Source of the DNA: Gammaproteobacteria bacterium Ga0077536
GTDB taxonomy: Bacteria > Pseudomonadota > Gammaproteobacteria > Ga0077536
Length of the DNA: 64,000 bases
Direction: 5' to 3'
NCBI GenBank assembly: GCA_001464935.1
Contig: LNEL01000060.1
Span: 179,485-243,484, forward strand
This document shows positions 1-7,220 of the stretch, in pieces (positions within the stretch are counted from its first letter, which is position 1; each line of letters begins with the position of its first letter). Below the pieces are notes generated by a model that made no database searches, was not told the DNA's origin, and saw nothing but the letters and a program-made list of their open reading frames with translations. Made by a program: the position numbers and the translations under genes.

Positions 1-1109
1 CCGTCACCGATGCCGAGCTCGCCGCGCGTGCGCAGGGCGTCGATCCCGAAAGCCTGATGATGCTCTGCTACACCTCGGGCACGACGGGCCATCCGAAGGG
101 CGTGATGCACAGCCACCAGCCGATCCGCAACACCCACGAGCGCGGCCAGATCATGGGCTATACGCCGCATGAAGTGCACATGAACTATCTGCCGCTGTTC
201 CACATTTATGCGTTCAGCGAAATCGTGATGATGTGCGTGCTGACCGGGGCCCGCCACGTGATGATGGACGTGTTCGATGCCGAGCGCGCACTCGATCTCG
301 CCGAGCAGGAAGGCGCGACGATCCTGCATGGCTTCGAAGCCCACTGGCTGGATCTGCTGAACGCGCAGGCACGCAAGGCGCGCACGCTGAAAGTTCGCCT
401 CGGCACCCTGCCGTCCGGCGTCGAGAGCACGATCCCGATTGCGGACAAGGTGCAGGACGTGTTCTGTCCCACCCTGTCCGGCTTCGGGATGAGCGAAGTC
501 TGGGCCTATGTTGCGGTGTCGAACCCGTCGCACACGCGCGAACAGCGCGTGCACGCGTCCGGCGTGCCGATGAACGACTACGAGTTCCGCGTCGTCGACA
601 CCGAAACCGGTCGCGACCAGCCGGTCGACGTACCGGGCGAACTGCTCGTGCGCGGTTATGCCGTGATGAAAGGCTACTGGGACAAGCCCGAAGCGACGCG
701 CGACACGATCGACCCCGACGGCTGGCTGCACACCGGCGACATGGCCCGCATCCGCGCCGACGGCCACTTCGTGTTTCTCGGCCGCTACAAGGACATGCTG
801 AAAGTGGGCGGCGAGAACGTGTCGCCGGCCGAGGTCGAAGCCTACCTGCGCGTGATGAACGAAGTGCAGGATGCCGCGGTCGTCGCCTACCCCGATCCGC
901 GCCTCGCCGAAGTGCCGGTGGCATTCGTCATCCTGAAGGCCGGCCAGACGATCGATGCCGAGACGCTGCTGAACCGCATGAAGGGCAAAATCGCGAGCTA
1001 CAAGATCCCGAAACACGTGATCTTCTGCGACGCCTACCCGATGACGTCCTCCGGCAAGATCAGGAAGATCGAACTGCGCGCGCAGGCGAAGGAGATCCTG
1101 GGCGCTTGA
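1..1109 (+). CDS. Acyl-CoA synthetase (AMP-forming), 3' part
   Basis: Partial gene: the frame is open from base 3 and the true start lies before the window. The product belongs to the ANL adenylate-forming superfamily, which activates a carboxylic acid as acyl-AMP and transfers it to CoA. Visible motifs are the P-loop-like YTSGTTGHPKG (bases about 66-100), the GWLHTGD segment, the YKDMLKVGGENVSP hinge and the C-terminal SSGKIRK with the catalytic lysine. The sequence resembles fatty-acyl or aryl-CoA ligases, but the substrate cannot be told. The gene ends in TGA and is followed by a long inverted repeat before a convergent gene. Family is secure; substrate is open. Confidence 0.9.
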   Translation, partial: VTDAELAARAQGVDPESLMMLCYTSGTTGHPKGVMHSHQPIRNTHERGQIMGYTPHEVHMNYLPLFHIYAFSEIVMMCVLTGARHVMMDVFDAERALDLAEQEGATILHGFEAHWLDLLNAQARKARTLKVRLGTLPSGVESTIPIADKVQDVFCPTLSGFGMSEVWAYVAVSNPSHTREQRVHASGVPMNDYEFRVVDTETGRDQPVDVPGELLVRGYAVMKGYWDKPEATRDTIDPDGWLHTGDMARIRADGHFVFLGRYKDMLKVGGENVSPAEVEAYLRVMNEVQDAAVVAYPDPRLAEVPVAFVILKAGQTIDAETLLNRMKGKIASYKIPKHVIFCDAYPMTSSGKIRKIELRAQAKEILGA

Positions 1110-1174
1110 GCATCTGCCGGCAAGGCAACGCTGCAGGAGGCACAGGGGACGTGGGGCCCCGTGTCAATTGAGAG

Positions 1175-1255
1175 CGGGCTGCGGCCGGCCACGGAGAACA
1201 TCGAGATCACGGAGCGGAAAAACGGTCTGTGTTCTCCGTGGCCGGGCGCAGCCCG
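1175..1255. repeat. Long imperfect inverted repeat between convergent genes
   Basis: Arms 1175-1200 and 1230-1255 pair at 25 of 26 positions around a 29-base spacer. It lies between the acyl-CoA synthetase stop and the convergent SRPBCC stop, so it could terminate transcription in both directions. The arm core GGCCACGGAGAACA resembles a second element near 57265, suggesting a dispersed repeat family rather than a plain terminator. Confidence 0.75.
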
Positions 1256-1257
1256 AT

Positions 1258-1722
1258 TCAATAAGGGCTCTGCCCCGGCTTGCGCCCCAGCGCATGCGCC
1301 TGCTCGATGCCGTCGAGGAACAGCGTGTAGAACGCGCGCAGCATGTCATCCATCTGCGCCGCCGGCAGGCCGTGCTCGGTGTAATGACCTTCCCAGGTGA
1401 CCTGCGTGCCGCTCGCGCCAGCGTCGGCCATGGTCACGACTGCGACGTAGTCCCGCATCGGCAGCGGATACTGCTCGACGATTGAATACACGATCACGCT
1501 TGGCGCGTGCACGACGTCCAGACGCTCCACGATTTGCCCGTCGACGCCCAGCTCGGGCTTGAAGCGCGCGAAACGTCGCGCACCGACGTGGCTGCCTTCG
1601 CAGCTGAACTCGGTGAGGTTGCCGGGCGGATGCAGGAACTGCAGCGCGTTGAAGTCCGAGAGCCATGCCCAGCAGTAGTCGCGGGGGGCGTTGACGGTCC
1701 GTTCGAGTCTGGCGAGAGGCAT
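1258..1722 (-). CDS. SRPBCC family protein (polyketide cyclase/START-like)
   Basis: A 154-residue protein with the layout of the SRPBCC/Bet v1-like fold: an N-terminal LERTVNAP strand, a helix with CWAWLSDFNALQFLHP, a central sheet and a long C-terminal amphipathic helix. Such proteins bind hydrophobic ligands in a deep pocket, and some are cyclases or dehydratases. No catalytic residues can be assigned. There is no signal peptide, so it is probably cytoplasmic. It lies 37 bases downstream of the SnoaL-like gene on the same strand, suggesting co-transcription. The ligand is unknown. Confidence 0.75.
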   Translation of the reverse strand: MPLARLERTVNAPRDYCWAWLSDFNALQFLHPPGNLTEFSCEGSHVGARRFARFKPELGVDGQIVERLDVVHAPSVIVYSIVEQYPLPMRDYVAVVTMADAGASGTQVTWEGHYTEHGLPAAQMDDMLRAFYTLFLDGIEQAHALGRKPGQSPY

Positions 1723-1759
1723 CGTGAGTCCTTTGTCGGTCGGGCAAGAGAGCGAGGTG

Positions 1760-2143
1760 TCAGGCAGGCAGTTCGCCAGCGCCCCACGGATGATCGATCA
1801 CATACAGCCAGCGGCCGTCGGGCTGGCGCCGCACGACTTCGACCGTGCGGCCGGTCGAGGTGAATGGCTGGCCGTCGTCGCCGGTGCCCGTCAGCGTCCA
1901 CTGATTGCTCAGCAGCGCGAGATCGCCGTGCTGCACGGCATAGCGTGTTTCGAGCCTGATTTTTCCGCGGGTGCCGAGAAAGGCCTGCAGGCCTTCGCCG
2001 AGCGCGGCCTTGCCCTGCACGTAGTCGTTCGCGCCGCGCACGAACGTGGCACCGTCTTCATAGAGGGCGAGCATGCCGTCGAGATCGCCGGCATTGAAAC
2101 GCTCTTCGAACAGGCGATGCGCGCTTTCGGGGGGCTGTGACAT
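1760..2143 (-). CDS. SnoaL-like / NTF2-fold protein
   Basis: A 127-residue protein starting MSQPPESAHR. It has the typical NTF2-like (SnoaL/YybH type) order: FEERFNAGDLDGMLALYEDGA near the N-terminus, a YVQGKAALGEGLQ helix, then beta strands ending in RWLYVIDHPWG. I chose the ATG at 2143 because AGGAG lies about seven bases upstream; the frame stays open further upstream but lacks family similarity. The fold is used for isomerases, hydrolases and unknown binding roles, so the activity is not predictable. It probably forms a two-gene unit with the downstream SRPBCC gene. Confidence 0.8.
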   Translation of the reverse strand: MSQPPESAHRLFEERFNAGDLDGMLALYEDGATFVRGANDYVQGKAALGEGLQAFLGTRGKIRLETRYAVQHGDLALLSNQWTLTGTGDDGQPFTSTGRTVEVVRRQPDGRWLYVIDHPWGAGELPA

Positions 2144-2518
2144 GAGGGACTCCTGAGGCTGTTGGCGCGTTCGGCGAGTGTATCGCAGCCATCCGGCCTG
2201 CGGCGCCCTCCCCGCTGGCTCTGCAATGCAACAAGAGGACAGCCACCACGTGCCGATGACCGTTGGCGGGCACCTGCTGCTCCGAGGCGACACCTCCATG
2301 CGCGAGTCGCGACAGTCTGACACCCGGCGCGCTGATCGGGCGCACGGTCGATCGAGGCCAGGCCCCGGTATTGCGGCGCACACAACGCGAGTGTCGGGAG
2401 GATCAATCGGGCACTGCGATGTCGGGCCAGAAAATCACGGCGCACCCGATGCGCAGCGTGGCCCTTAGCGGTACTCTTTTCCCCGTCACCGACACGGTGC
2501 AGCCCTGAGGGAGACAAC
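2144..2518. other. Intergenic region between divergent genes
   Basis: This 375-base region separates the minus-strand SnoaL-like gene from the plus-strand amidohydrolase and should hold divergent promoters. The only clear signal is GGGAGACAAC just before the ATG at 2519, a ribosome binding site. ORFs here look like chance reading frames, and I see no repeat or RNA gene. Confidence 0.4.
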
Positions 2519-4258
2519 ATGACCGGATTCGATACGCTGATTCGTGGCGCGAAGGTGGTGGACGGCTCGGGCGCTCCGCCCCGCATCGCGGACGTCGCGA
2601 TCAAGGACGGCGTAATCGCGGCGACCGGCGACAATCTCGGTCACGCGTCGCGCGTCATCGATGCCGGTGGTCTCGTGCTCACGCCGGGCTGGGTCGACAT
2701 CCACACCCACTATGACGGCCAGGCGAGCTGGGACCCCGAACTCGCCCACTCGCTGCGCCACGGTGTGACCACGGCCGTGATGGGTAACTGCGGCGTCGGC
2801 TTCGCGCCGGCGCATCCTGCCCAGCGCGACTGGCTGATTGGCCTGATGGAAGGTGTCGAAGACATTCCCGGCGCGAGTCTGCGCGCGGGCATGCAGTGGA
2901 ACTGGGAAAGCTTTCCCGAATATCTCGATTCGCTCGACAACACACCGCGCACCTTCGATGTCGCTGCGCAGCTCGCGCACGGCGCGTTGCGCGCGTACGT
3001 GATGGGCGAACGCGGCGCAGCCAACGAAGTGGCAACGGAAATCGACATTCGCCGCATGGCCCAGCTCACGCGCGAAGCGATGGAAGCCGGCGCCGTCGGC
3101 TTCTCGACCTCGCGTACGGCCGTGCACATCGCCGCCGACGGCCGCCCGGTGCCGGGTACTTATGCGAGCGAGCAGGAACTGATTGGCATTGCGCGCGCGG
3201 TCAAGGAAAGCGGCCGTGGGCTCGTCGAAATGGTCAACCCGGGCATCATCGGCGAAGACGTCGAGGGCCTCGAACGCGACATGCAGATGATGCGCAAGAT
3301 TGCAGGGGCGTCCGGCAGCCCGGTGATGTTCCTGCTCCTGCAGCACAACACCGAGCCCTCGCAGTGGAAGCGGCAGCTCGCGCATTGCGAAGAGGCGGCG
3401 CGTGCCGGCCAGCATCTGATCCCGCAGGTCAGCGGGCGGCCGATTTCGATTCTCTTCAGCTTCGAGGGCGAACATCCGTGGCGCTTCATGCCGAGCTACC
3501 GCGCGCTGCAGGATCTGCCGTTCGAGGAGCGTTACCGCCGCATGCGCGATCCGGCCGTGCGCGCGCAACTGCTCGCCGAGGAAGATCCGAACGACACCGG
3601 CTTTTCGCTGATCTACAAGAATCCGACCCTGTGGGATCACACCTATGTCGCCGGCGATCCCATCGACTACACGCCCCCGAAAGAACGCAGCATCGCATGG
3701 CTGGCGCAGCAGCGCGGCGAGAGCCCGTGGGCGGTGGCCTATGACGCGCTGCTCGGCGATGGCGGCCGCGCGATGCTGACGCACTTCGGCGTGAACTACG
3801 CCGAAGGCACGCCGGACGCGCTGAATACGATGTTGAAACATCCGCTCGGTGTGCTCGGTCTGAGCGACGCAGGCGCACATGTGCGTTTCATCGCCGACGC
3901 CGGCGTGCACACCTACATGCTGACGCGCTGGGCGCGCGATGCCGAACCGGGTTCGCCGTATCACATCCCGCTGGAGACGGTGGTCCGCAAGCTCACGCGC
4001 AACAACGCCGCGCTCTACGGCTTCAGCGATCGCGGGCTGATCGCGCCCGGCATGCGCGCGGATCTGAACCTGATCGATCTCGATCGGCTCGTCGCCCGCG
4101 TGCCGCGCATGAGCTACGACCTGCCCGCCGACATGCCGCGGCTGACACAGCAGGTCGAAGGCTATGTCGCGACCTTCGTACGAGGTGAAGTCGTGCAGGA
4201 ATACGGCCAGACCACCGGCGCCCGCCCGGGCCGCGTGCTGCGCAGTCGCGCCGGCTGA
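2519..4258 (+). CDS. N-acyl-D-amino-acid deacylase family amidohydrolase
   Basis: A 579-residue metal-dependent amidohydrolase of the D-aminoacylase/dihydroorotase-like group. It starts with the usual small beta domain, followed by the metal-binding DIHTHYDGQ (HxH) and MGNCGVGFAP, the two hallmark motifs of this group. The C-terminal GLSDAGAHVRF carries the conserved aspartate and the region around 4030-4080 returns to the beta domain (PGMRADLNLIDL). Family members hydrolyse N-acyl-D-amino acids or related cyclic or linear amides; the substrate here is unknown. A close paralogue lies at 12796-14494. The start has a strong ribosome binding site. A hairpin follows the stop. Confidence 0.88.
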   Translation: MTGFDTLIRGAKVVDGSGAPPRIADVAIKDGVIAATGDNLGHASRVIDAGGLVLTPGWVDIHTHYDGQASWDPELAHSLRHGVTTAVMGNCGVGFAPAHPAQRDWLIGLMEGVEDIPGASLRAGMQWNWESFPEYLDSLDNTPRTFDVAAQLAHGALRAYVMGERGAANEVATEIDIRRMAQLTREAMEAGAVGFSTSRTAVHIAADGRPVPGTYASEQELIGIARAVKESGRGLVEMVNPGIIGEDVEGLERDMQMMRKIAGASGSPVMFLLLQHNTEPSQWKRQLAHCEEAARAGQHLIPQVSGRPISILFSFEGEHPWRFMPSYRALQDLPFEERYRRMRDPAVRAQLLAEEDPNDTGFSLIYKNPTLWDHTYVAGDPIDYTPPKERSIAWLAQQRGESPWAVAYDALLGDGGRAMLTHFGVNYAEGTPDALNTMLKHPLGVLGLSDAGAHVRFIADAGVHTYMLTRWARDAEPGSPYHIPLETVVRKLTRNNAALYGFSDRGLIAPGMRADLNLIDLDRLVARVPRMSYDLPADMPRLTQQVEGYVATFVRGEVVQEYGQTTGARPGRVLRSRAG

Positions 4259-4265
4259 GCGCTGT

Positions 4266-4300
4266 CAGGCCCCGGTGGCGTCGCACGCCACCGGGGCCTG
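4266..4300. terminator. Hairpin between convergent genes
   Basis: A perfect 15-base-pair stem (4266-4280 with 4286-4300) and a 5-base TCGCA loop, eight bases after the amidohydrolase stop and before a convergent gene. It has no T-tract, so it is terminator-like rather than a canonical intrinsic terminator. Confidence 0.55.
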
Positions 4301-4316
4301 GGAAACGAGTGGCCGG

Positions 4317-4631
4317 TTACCGGCGCGAGAACGGCGACACGAGCACCTCGACGATGCCAACGCCGACATTCGCCGCGCCCGTCACCAGTTGACCCGCGGC
4401 ACGGGCGCCGCCCTTGACGGTGCCCGTCACGACGCCCACCGGGCCGAGCGCCGCGGTGTCCTGCGAAATGCCCTCCGCGAGCCTGACCGGCGAGGTCACC
4501 GCATCGGTGGCGCCATTCGCCGCGCGTTGCGCGCCGGCGTTCGCCGCGGCCTGCCCCGCCTGCAGGGGCATCGCGCCCGTCAACAGCATGCTCGTCACGA
4601 GTGCGACCGGAAAACTTGCTCTGTTCATCAC
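4317..4631 (-). CDS. Small exported protein of unknown function
   Basis: A 104-residue protein with a Sec signal peptide (MMNRASFPVALVTSMLL, probable cleavage after MPLQA). The mature part is rich in Ala, Gly and Val with a glycine-zipper-like spacing (GPVGVVTGTVKGGARAAGQL). It contains no cysteine and no recognisable enzyme motif. It is monocistronic and convergent with the amidohydrolase. I do not recognise a named family. Confidence 0.55.
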   Translation of the reverse strand: MMNRASFPVALVTSMLLTGAMPLQAGQAAANAGAQRAANGATDAVTSPVRLAEGISQDTAALGPVGVVTGTVKGGARAAGQLVTGAANVGVGIVEVLVSPFSRR

Positions 4632-4755
4632 AGACTCCCGCGATTGAATGCCGCCTTAGTGTACCGGTTCAACCCGAACGAACCGTGAACTGCCTCGCGC
4701 TGTGGCCCGCGCCCGGCCGCGTCCTGCGGGCCACCTGTCCGACGTCCACTGACCG

Positions 4756-4776
4756 GCGCCGGAAAAGACCCGGCGC
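4756..4776 (-). terminator. Hairpin after the carbon-uptake operon
   Basis: Stem GCGCCGG (4756-4762) pairs with CCGGCGC (4770-4776) around a 7-base loop. It sits immediately downstream of the stop codon of the last gene of the minus-strand sulP-dab operon. No U-rich tail follows. Confidence 0.45.
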
Positions 4777-5889
4777 TCAGCCGACAGCGAACAGGCCGGC
4801 CGAGGCCGCCACGACCAGTTGCGGCAACAGACCGATACCGAGCAGCAACAGGATCAGCAGCAGTGCCACGCCGCGCTCGACGGGCGTCAGATCGGGAGCG
4901 ACCGAGGTGACCACCGGCCCCATGAAAGCGCGCGTGATCGCGCGCAGGGTCGCCACGGCCAGCAGCGCACTCGACACCGTCACGGCGATCGTGGCAACCA
5001 CGCTTTCGGACCACAGTGCATGCAGGATCAGATCATCGGCAATGAACCCGGCGGTACCGGGCATGCCGACACCGGCGGCGCCGAAGAAGCCGAACGCCGC
5101 GGCGAGCCTGGGAAACGCCCGCGCCCGTCCGCACGACTGTTGCAGGCCCACTTTGCCCACGCGTGCTTCGAGCGCCAGCACGGTCAGGCTCAGACCGGCG
5201 AGCGCCAGCGTCATCGTCAACGCAACGAACAACGCGGCAATGTGATGCCCGCGGCCCGCCGCCCCGATCGCGGCGAACATCATGCCACCGTGCATCAGCA
5301 GGGAAGCCCGCAGCAGGCCAGCGAGATCGCGCTGTACCAGTGACAGCAGCGCGAACACCAGGGCCGTGGCGGCACCTGCCAGGACGACGGGGACGGCCAC
5401 CGCGGCTGCCGCCGGCACGTGATCGACGAAGCGCAGATGAATGACGGCAAACGCCAGCAGGCTCGAAAACTGCTGCGCCTGCACGACGGGTGCGGCCCGA
5501 CACAACGACGACACGCCCGCATGCAGTCCGACAACGCCGGTGCGCAACGCCAGTGCGGCCAATGACAACAGTAGAGCGCTGTCAGTGGCGCCGACGCCCG
5601 CAATGACCGCGGCACACAGCAGCGTCACGCCGGCGGCGAGCATCAGCATGCCGGCGCCGACACGCGCGGTGTGTCGGATCTGCGCGGCCATCGCTGCGCA
5701 GCCCAGCGCCACCAGGACATAGGCGAGCACGGGCGACGGGCTGAGCACGGCCAGCGCCGGCAGCACGGCGTTGAGCAGCGTCGTGCCACGCGGGCGCTGA
5801 CGCTCGACGAAGTCGGGCACGATGACCAGCGTCGCCACCAGCACGGCCAGGAATACCAGCATCGGCAGACTGTCCAGCCTTGCGCTCAT
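4777..5889 (-). CDS. NuoM/MrpD-like membrane subunit of the DAB operon
   Basis: A 370-residue, almost entirely hydrophobic protein with about ten or more membrane spans, distantly related to proton-conducting NuoM/MrpD subunits (PF00361-like). The recognisable region is RDLAGLLRASLLMHGGMM, which corresponds to the discontinuous helix following the family's DxK motif. The lysine expected there is absent, and the lysine of the preceding half-channel is arginine (ALRTGVVGLHAG). Its ATG overlaps the dabB stop by four bases (ATGA), so it is translationally coupled. Published DAB complexes use one DabA and one DabB, so this is an extra subunit: possibly a partner of DabB, possibly structural. Assignment rests on weak similarity plus context. 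Confidence 0.65.
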   Translation of the reverse strand: MSARLDSLPMLVFLAVLVATLVIVPDFVERQRPRGTTLLNAVLPALAVLSPSPVLAYVLVALGCAAMAAQIRHTARVGAGMLMLAAGVTLLCAAVIAGVGATDSALLLSLAALALRTGVVGLHAGVSSLCRAAPVVQAQQFSSLLAFAVIHLRFVDHVPAAAAVAVPVVLAGAATALVFALLSLVQRDLAGLLRASLLMHGGMMFAAIGAAGRGHHIAALFVALTMTLALAGLSLTVLALEARVGKVGLQQSCGRARAFPRLAAAFGFFGAAGVGMPGTAGFIADDLILHALWSESVVATIAVTVSSALLAVATLRAITRAFMGPVVTSVAPDLTPVERGVALLLILLLLGIGLLPQLVVAASAGLFAVG

Positions 5890-7220
5890 GCGGGCGGACC
5901 GTCGTGTTCATCGCCAGTGGCCTGCGCATCGCGGCCGAGCGTGCGGGCCAGGTATCGCTCGTCGAGGCGCTGCAGAAAGCGGGCGAGCCCGATCACCGGC
6001 GCGACCGCGGCGTCGAGGCGATCGTCGAGCCGGAAGCGATGGAGCTGGCCGAGGTACAGACGCCGCGAGGCGCGCGCACCGGCCTGCACCGGCGGCTCGA
6101 CCGCGTGCCCTGCGTGATGCGCGTGATGATGGGCGTCGTGCAGCATGTTCGGTGCGCGCAGGTACTGCCATACCCGCAGCAACGCGTGGGACACCAGGTG
6201 CACCAGCGCCAGGGTCGTCAGACCGAGACAAATCTCGGCGAGGATGAGCCCGGTCTGCGCCAGCGTGGCCTGCGCCAGACCGCCTTTCGCGTCAGCCTGC
6301 GTGCGCACCACGGCCGACGCGTATGCGGCCGTCGCAAGTCCGACAGCGGCACCGAAGGCAGCCGCCAGCGGTGCTGCGTCGAGCACCGGCGAGGTCCGCA
6401 ACAGCAGGTAGAGCCCCGCGTGGATCGACACGCCCCCGTAGAACAGCGCGCTCGACGGGGTCGGCCCCTCCATCGCGCGCACCAGCCAGCCCGAGAACGG
6501 CAGTTGCGCCGACTTTCCGAACGCGGCCAGCAGCAACAACAGGCCCAGCAGGGTCACGGCGATGCCGGGCAGTTCGTCGGCACGGCCGAGGTCGGACAAT
6601 CGCGTCGATCCGAGCAGTTCGTGCGCGAGCACGATCGCAATCAGAAAGCCGACGTCGCACATGCGATACGTCACGAAGGCGCGCACCGCCGAGCGCACCG
6701 GCTCGGCACGCTCGTGGAAGAAGCCGATGAACAGCGTCGAGGCGATGCCGATGGCCTCCCAGCCCGCGAAGAACAAATCCAGCGCGCCGGCGAATGCCAG
6801 CAACTGGGTACCGGCCGCAAACAGGCCGAGCAGGACGTAGAAGCGGAAGAAACCGGGATCCTTGTGCAGGTAGGTCTCGGAAAACCGGGCGACCAGCGCA
6901 GTCAGCACCGCCCCCAGCAACGAGAACACCACGGCCACGTTGTCGATGAAGAACACGGCCGGTATTTCATAGGTGCCGATGGCTATCCAGCTGCCGAAAT
7001 CGACTTCGCCGCGCACGGCAGGCTGCCAGACGCCACCGTGGGCCGCGGCGATGAAAAAGCTCGCTGCGAGTGAGCTGACCAGGCCCAGCAGCAGCAGCGT
7101 CGCCACGCCGCGCTCGGCCGGCCAGGTGTCGCCAAGCAGCAGCCGGCTGCCCGCCGCGACCGAGGCCACCAGTGGCGCCAGCACGACCACCGCCAGGGCG
7201 ACATGAATCGCGTCAGCCAT
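5886..7220 (-). CDS. dabB: DabB: NuoL-like proton-conducting subunit of DAB carbon uptake
   Basis: A 444-residue membrane protein of the NuoL/MrpA family (PF00361). Conserved features are the glutamate of AGWEAIGIASTLFIGFF, the lysine of FGKSAQLPFSGWL followed by EGPTPSSALFYGG, the DAKGGLAQATLAQ segment, and HLVSHALLRVWQYLRAPN. In known DAB systems this subunit couples the cation or proton gradient to DabA and places it at the inner membrane. A histidine-rich loop (HDAHHHAHHAGH) precedes the C-terminal tail. Its start lies inside the end of dabA (8-base overlap), showing translational coupling. The adjacent dabA makes the assignment strong. Confidence 0.85.
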   Translation of the reverse strand: MADAIHVALAVVVLAPLVASVAAGSRLLLGDTWPAERGVATLLLLGLVSSLAASFFIAAAHGGVWQPAVRGEVDFGSWIAIGTYEIPAVFFIDNVAVVFSLLGAVLTALVARFSETYLHKDPGFFRFYVLLGLFAAGTQLLAFAGALDLFFAGWEAIGIASTLFIGFFHERAEPVRSAVRAFVTYRMCDVGFLIAIVLAHELLGSTRLSDLGRADELPGIAVTLLGLLLLLAAFGKSAQLPFSGWLVRAMEGPTPSSALFYGGVSIHAGLYLLLRTSPVLDAAPLAAAFGAAVGLATAAYASAVVRTQADAKGGLAQATLAQTGLILAEICLGLTTLALVHLVSHALLRVWQYLRAPNMLHDAHHHAHHAGHAVEPPVQAGARASRRLYLGQLHRFRLDDRLDAAVAPVIGLARFLQRLDERYLARTLGRDAQATGDEHDGPPA

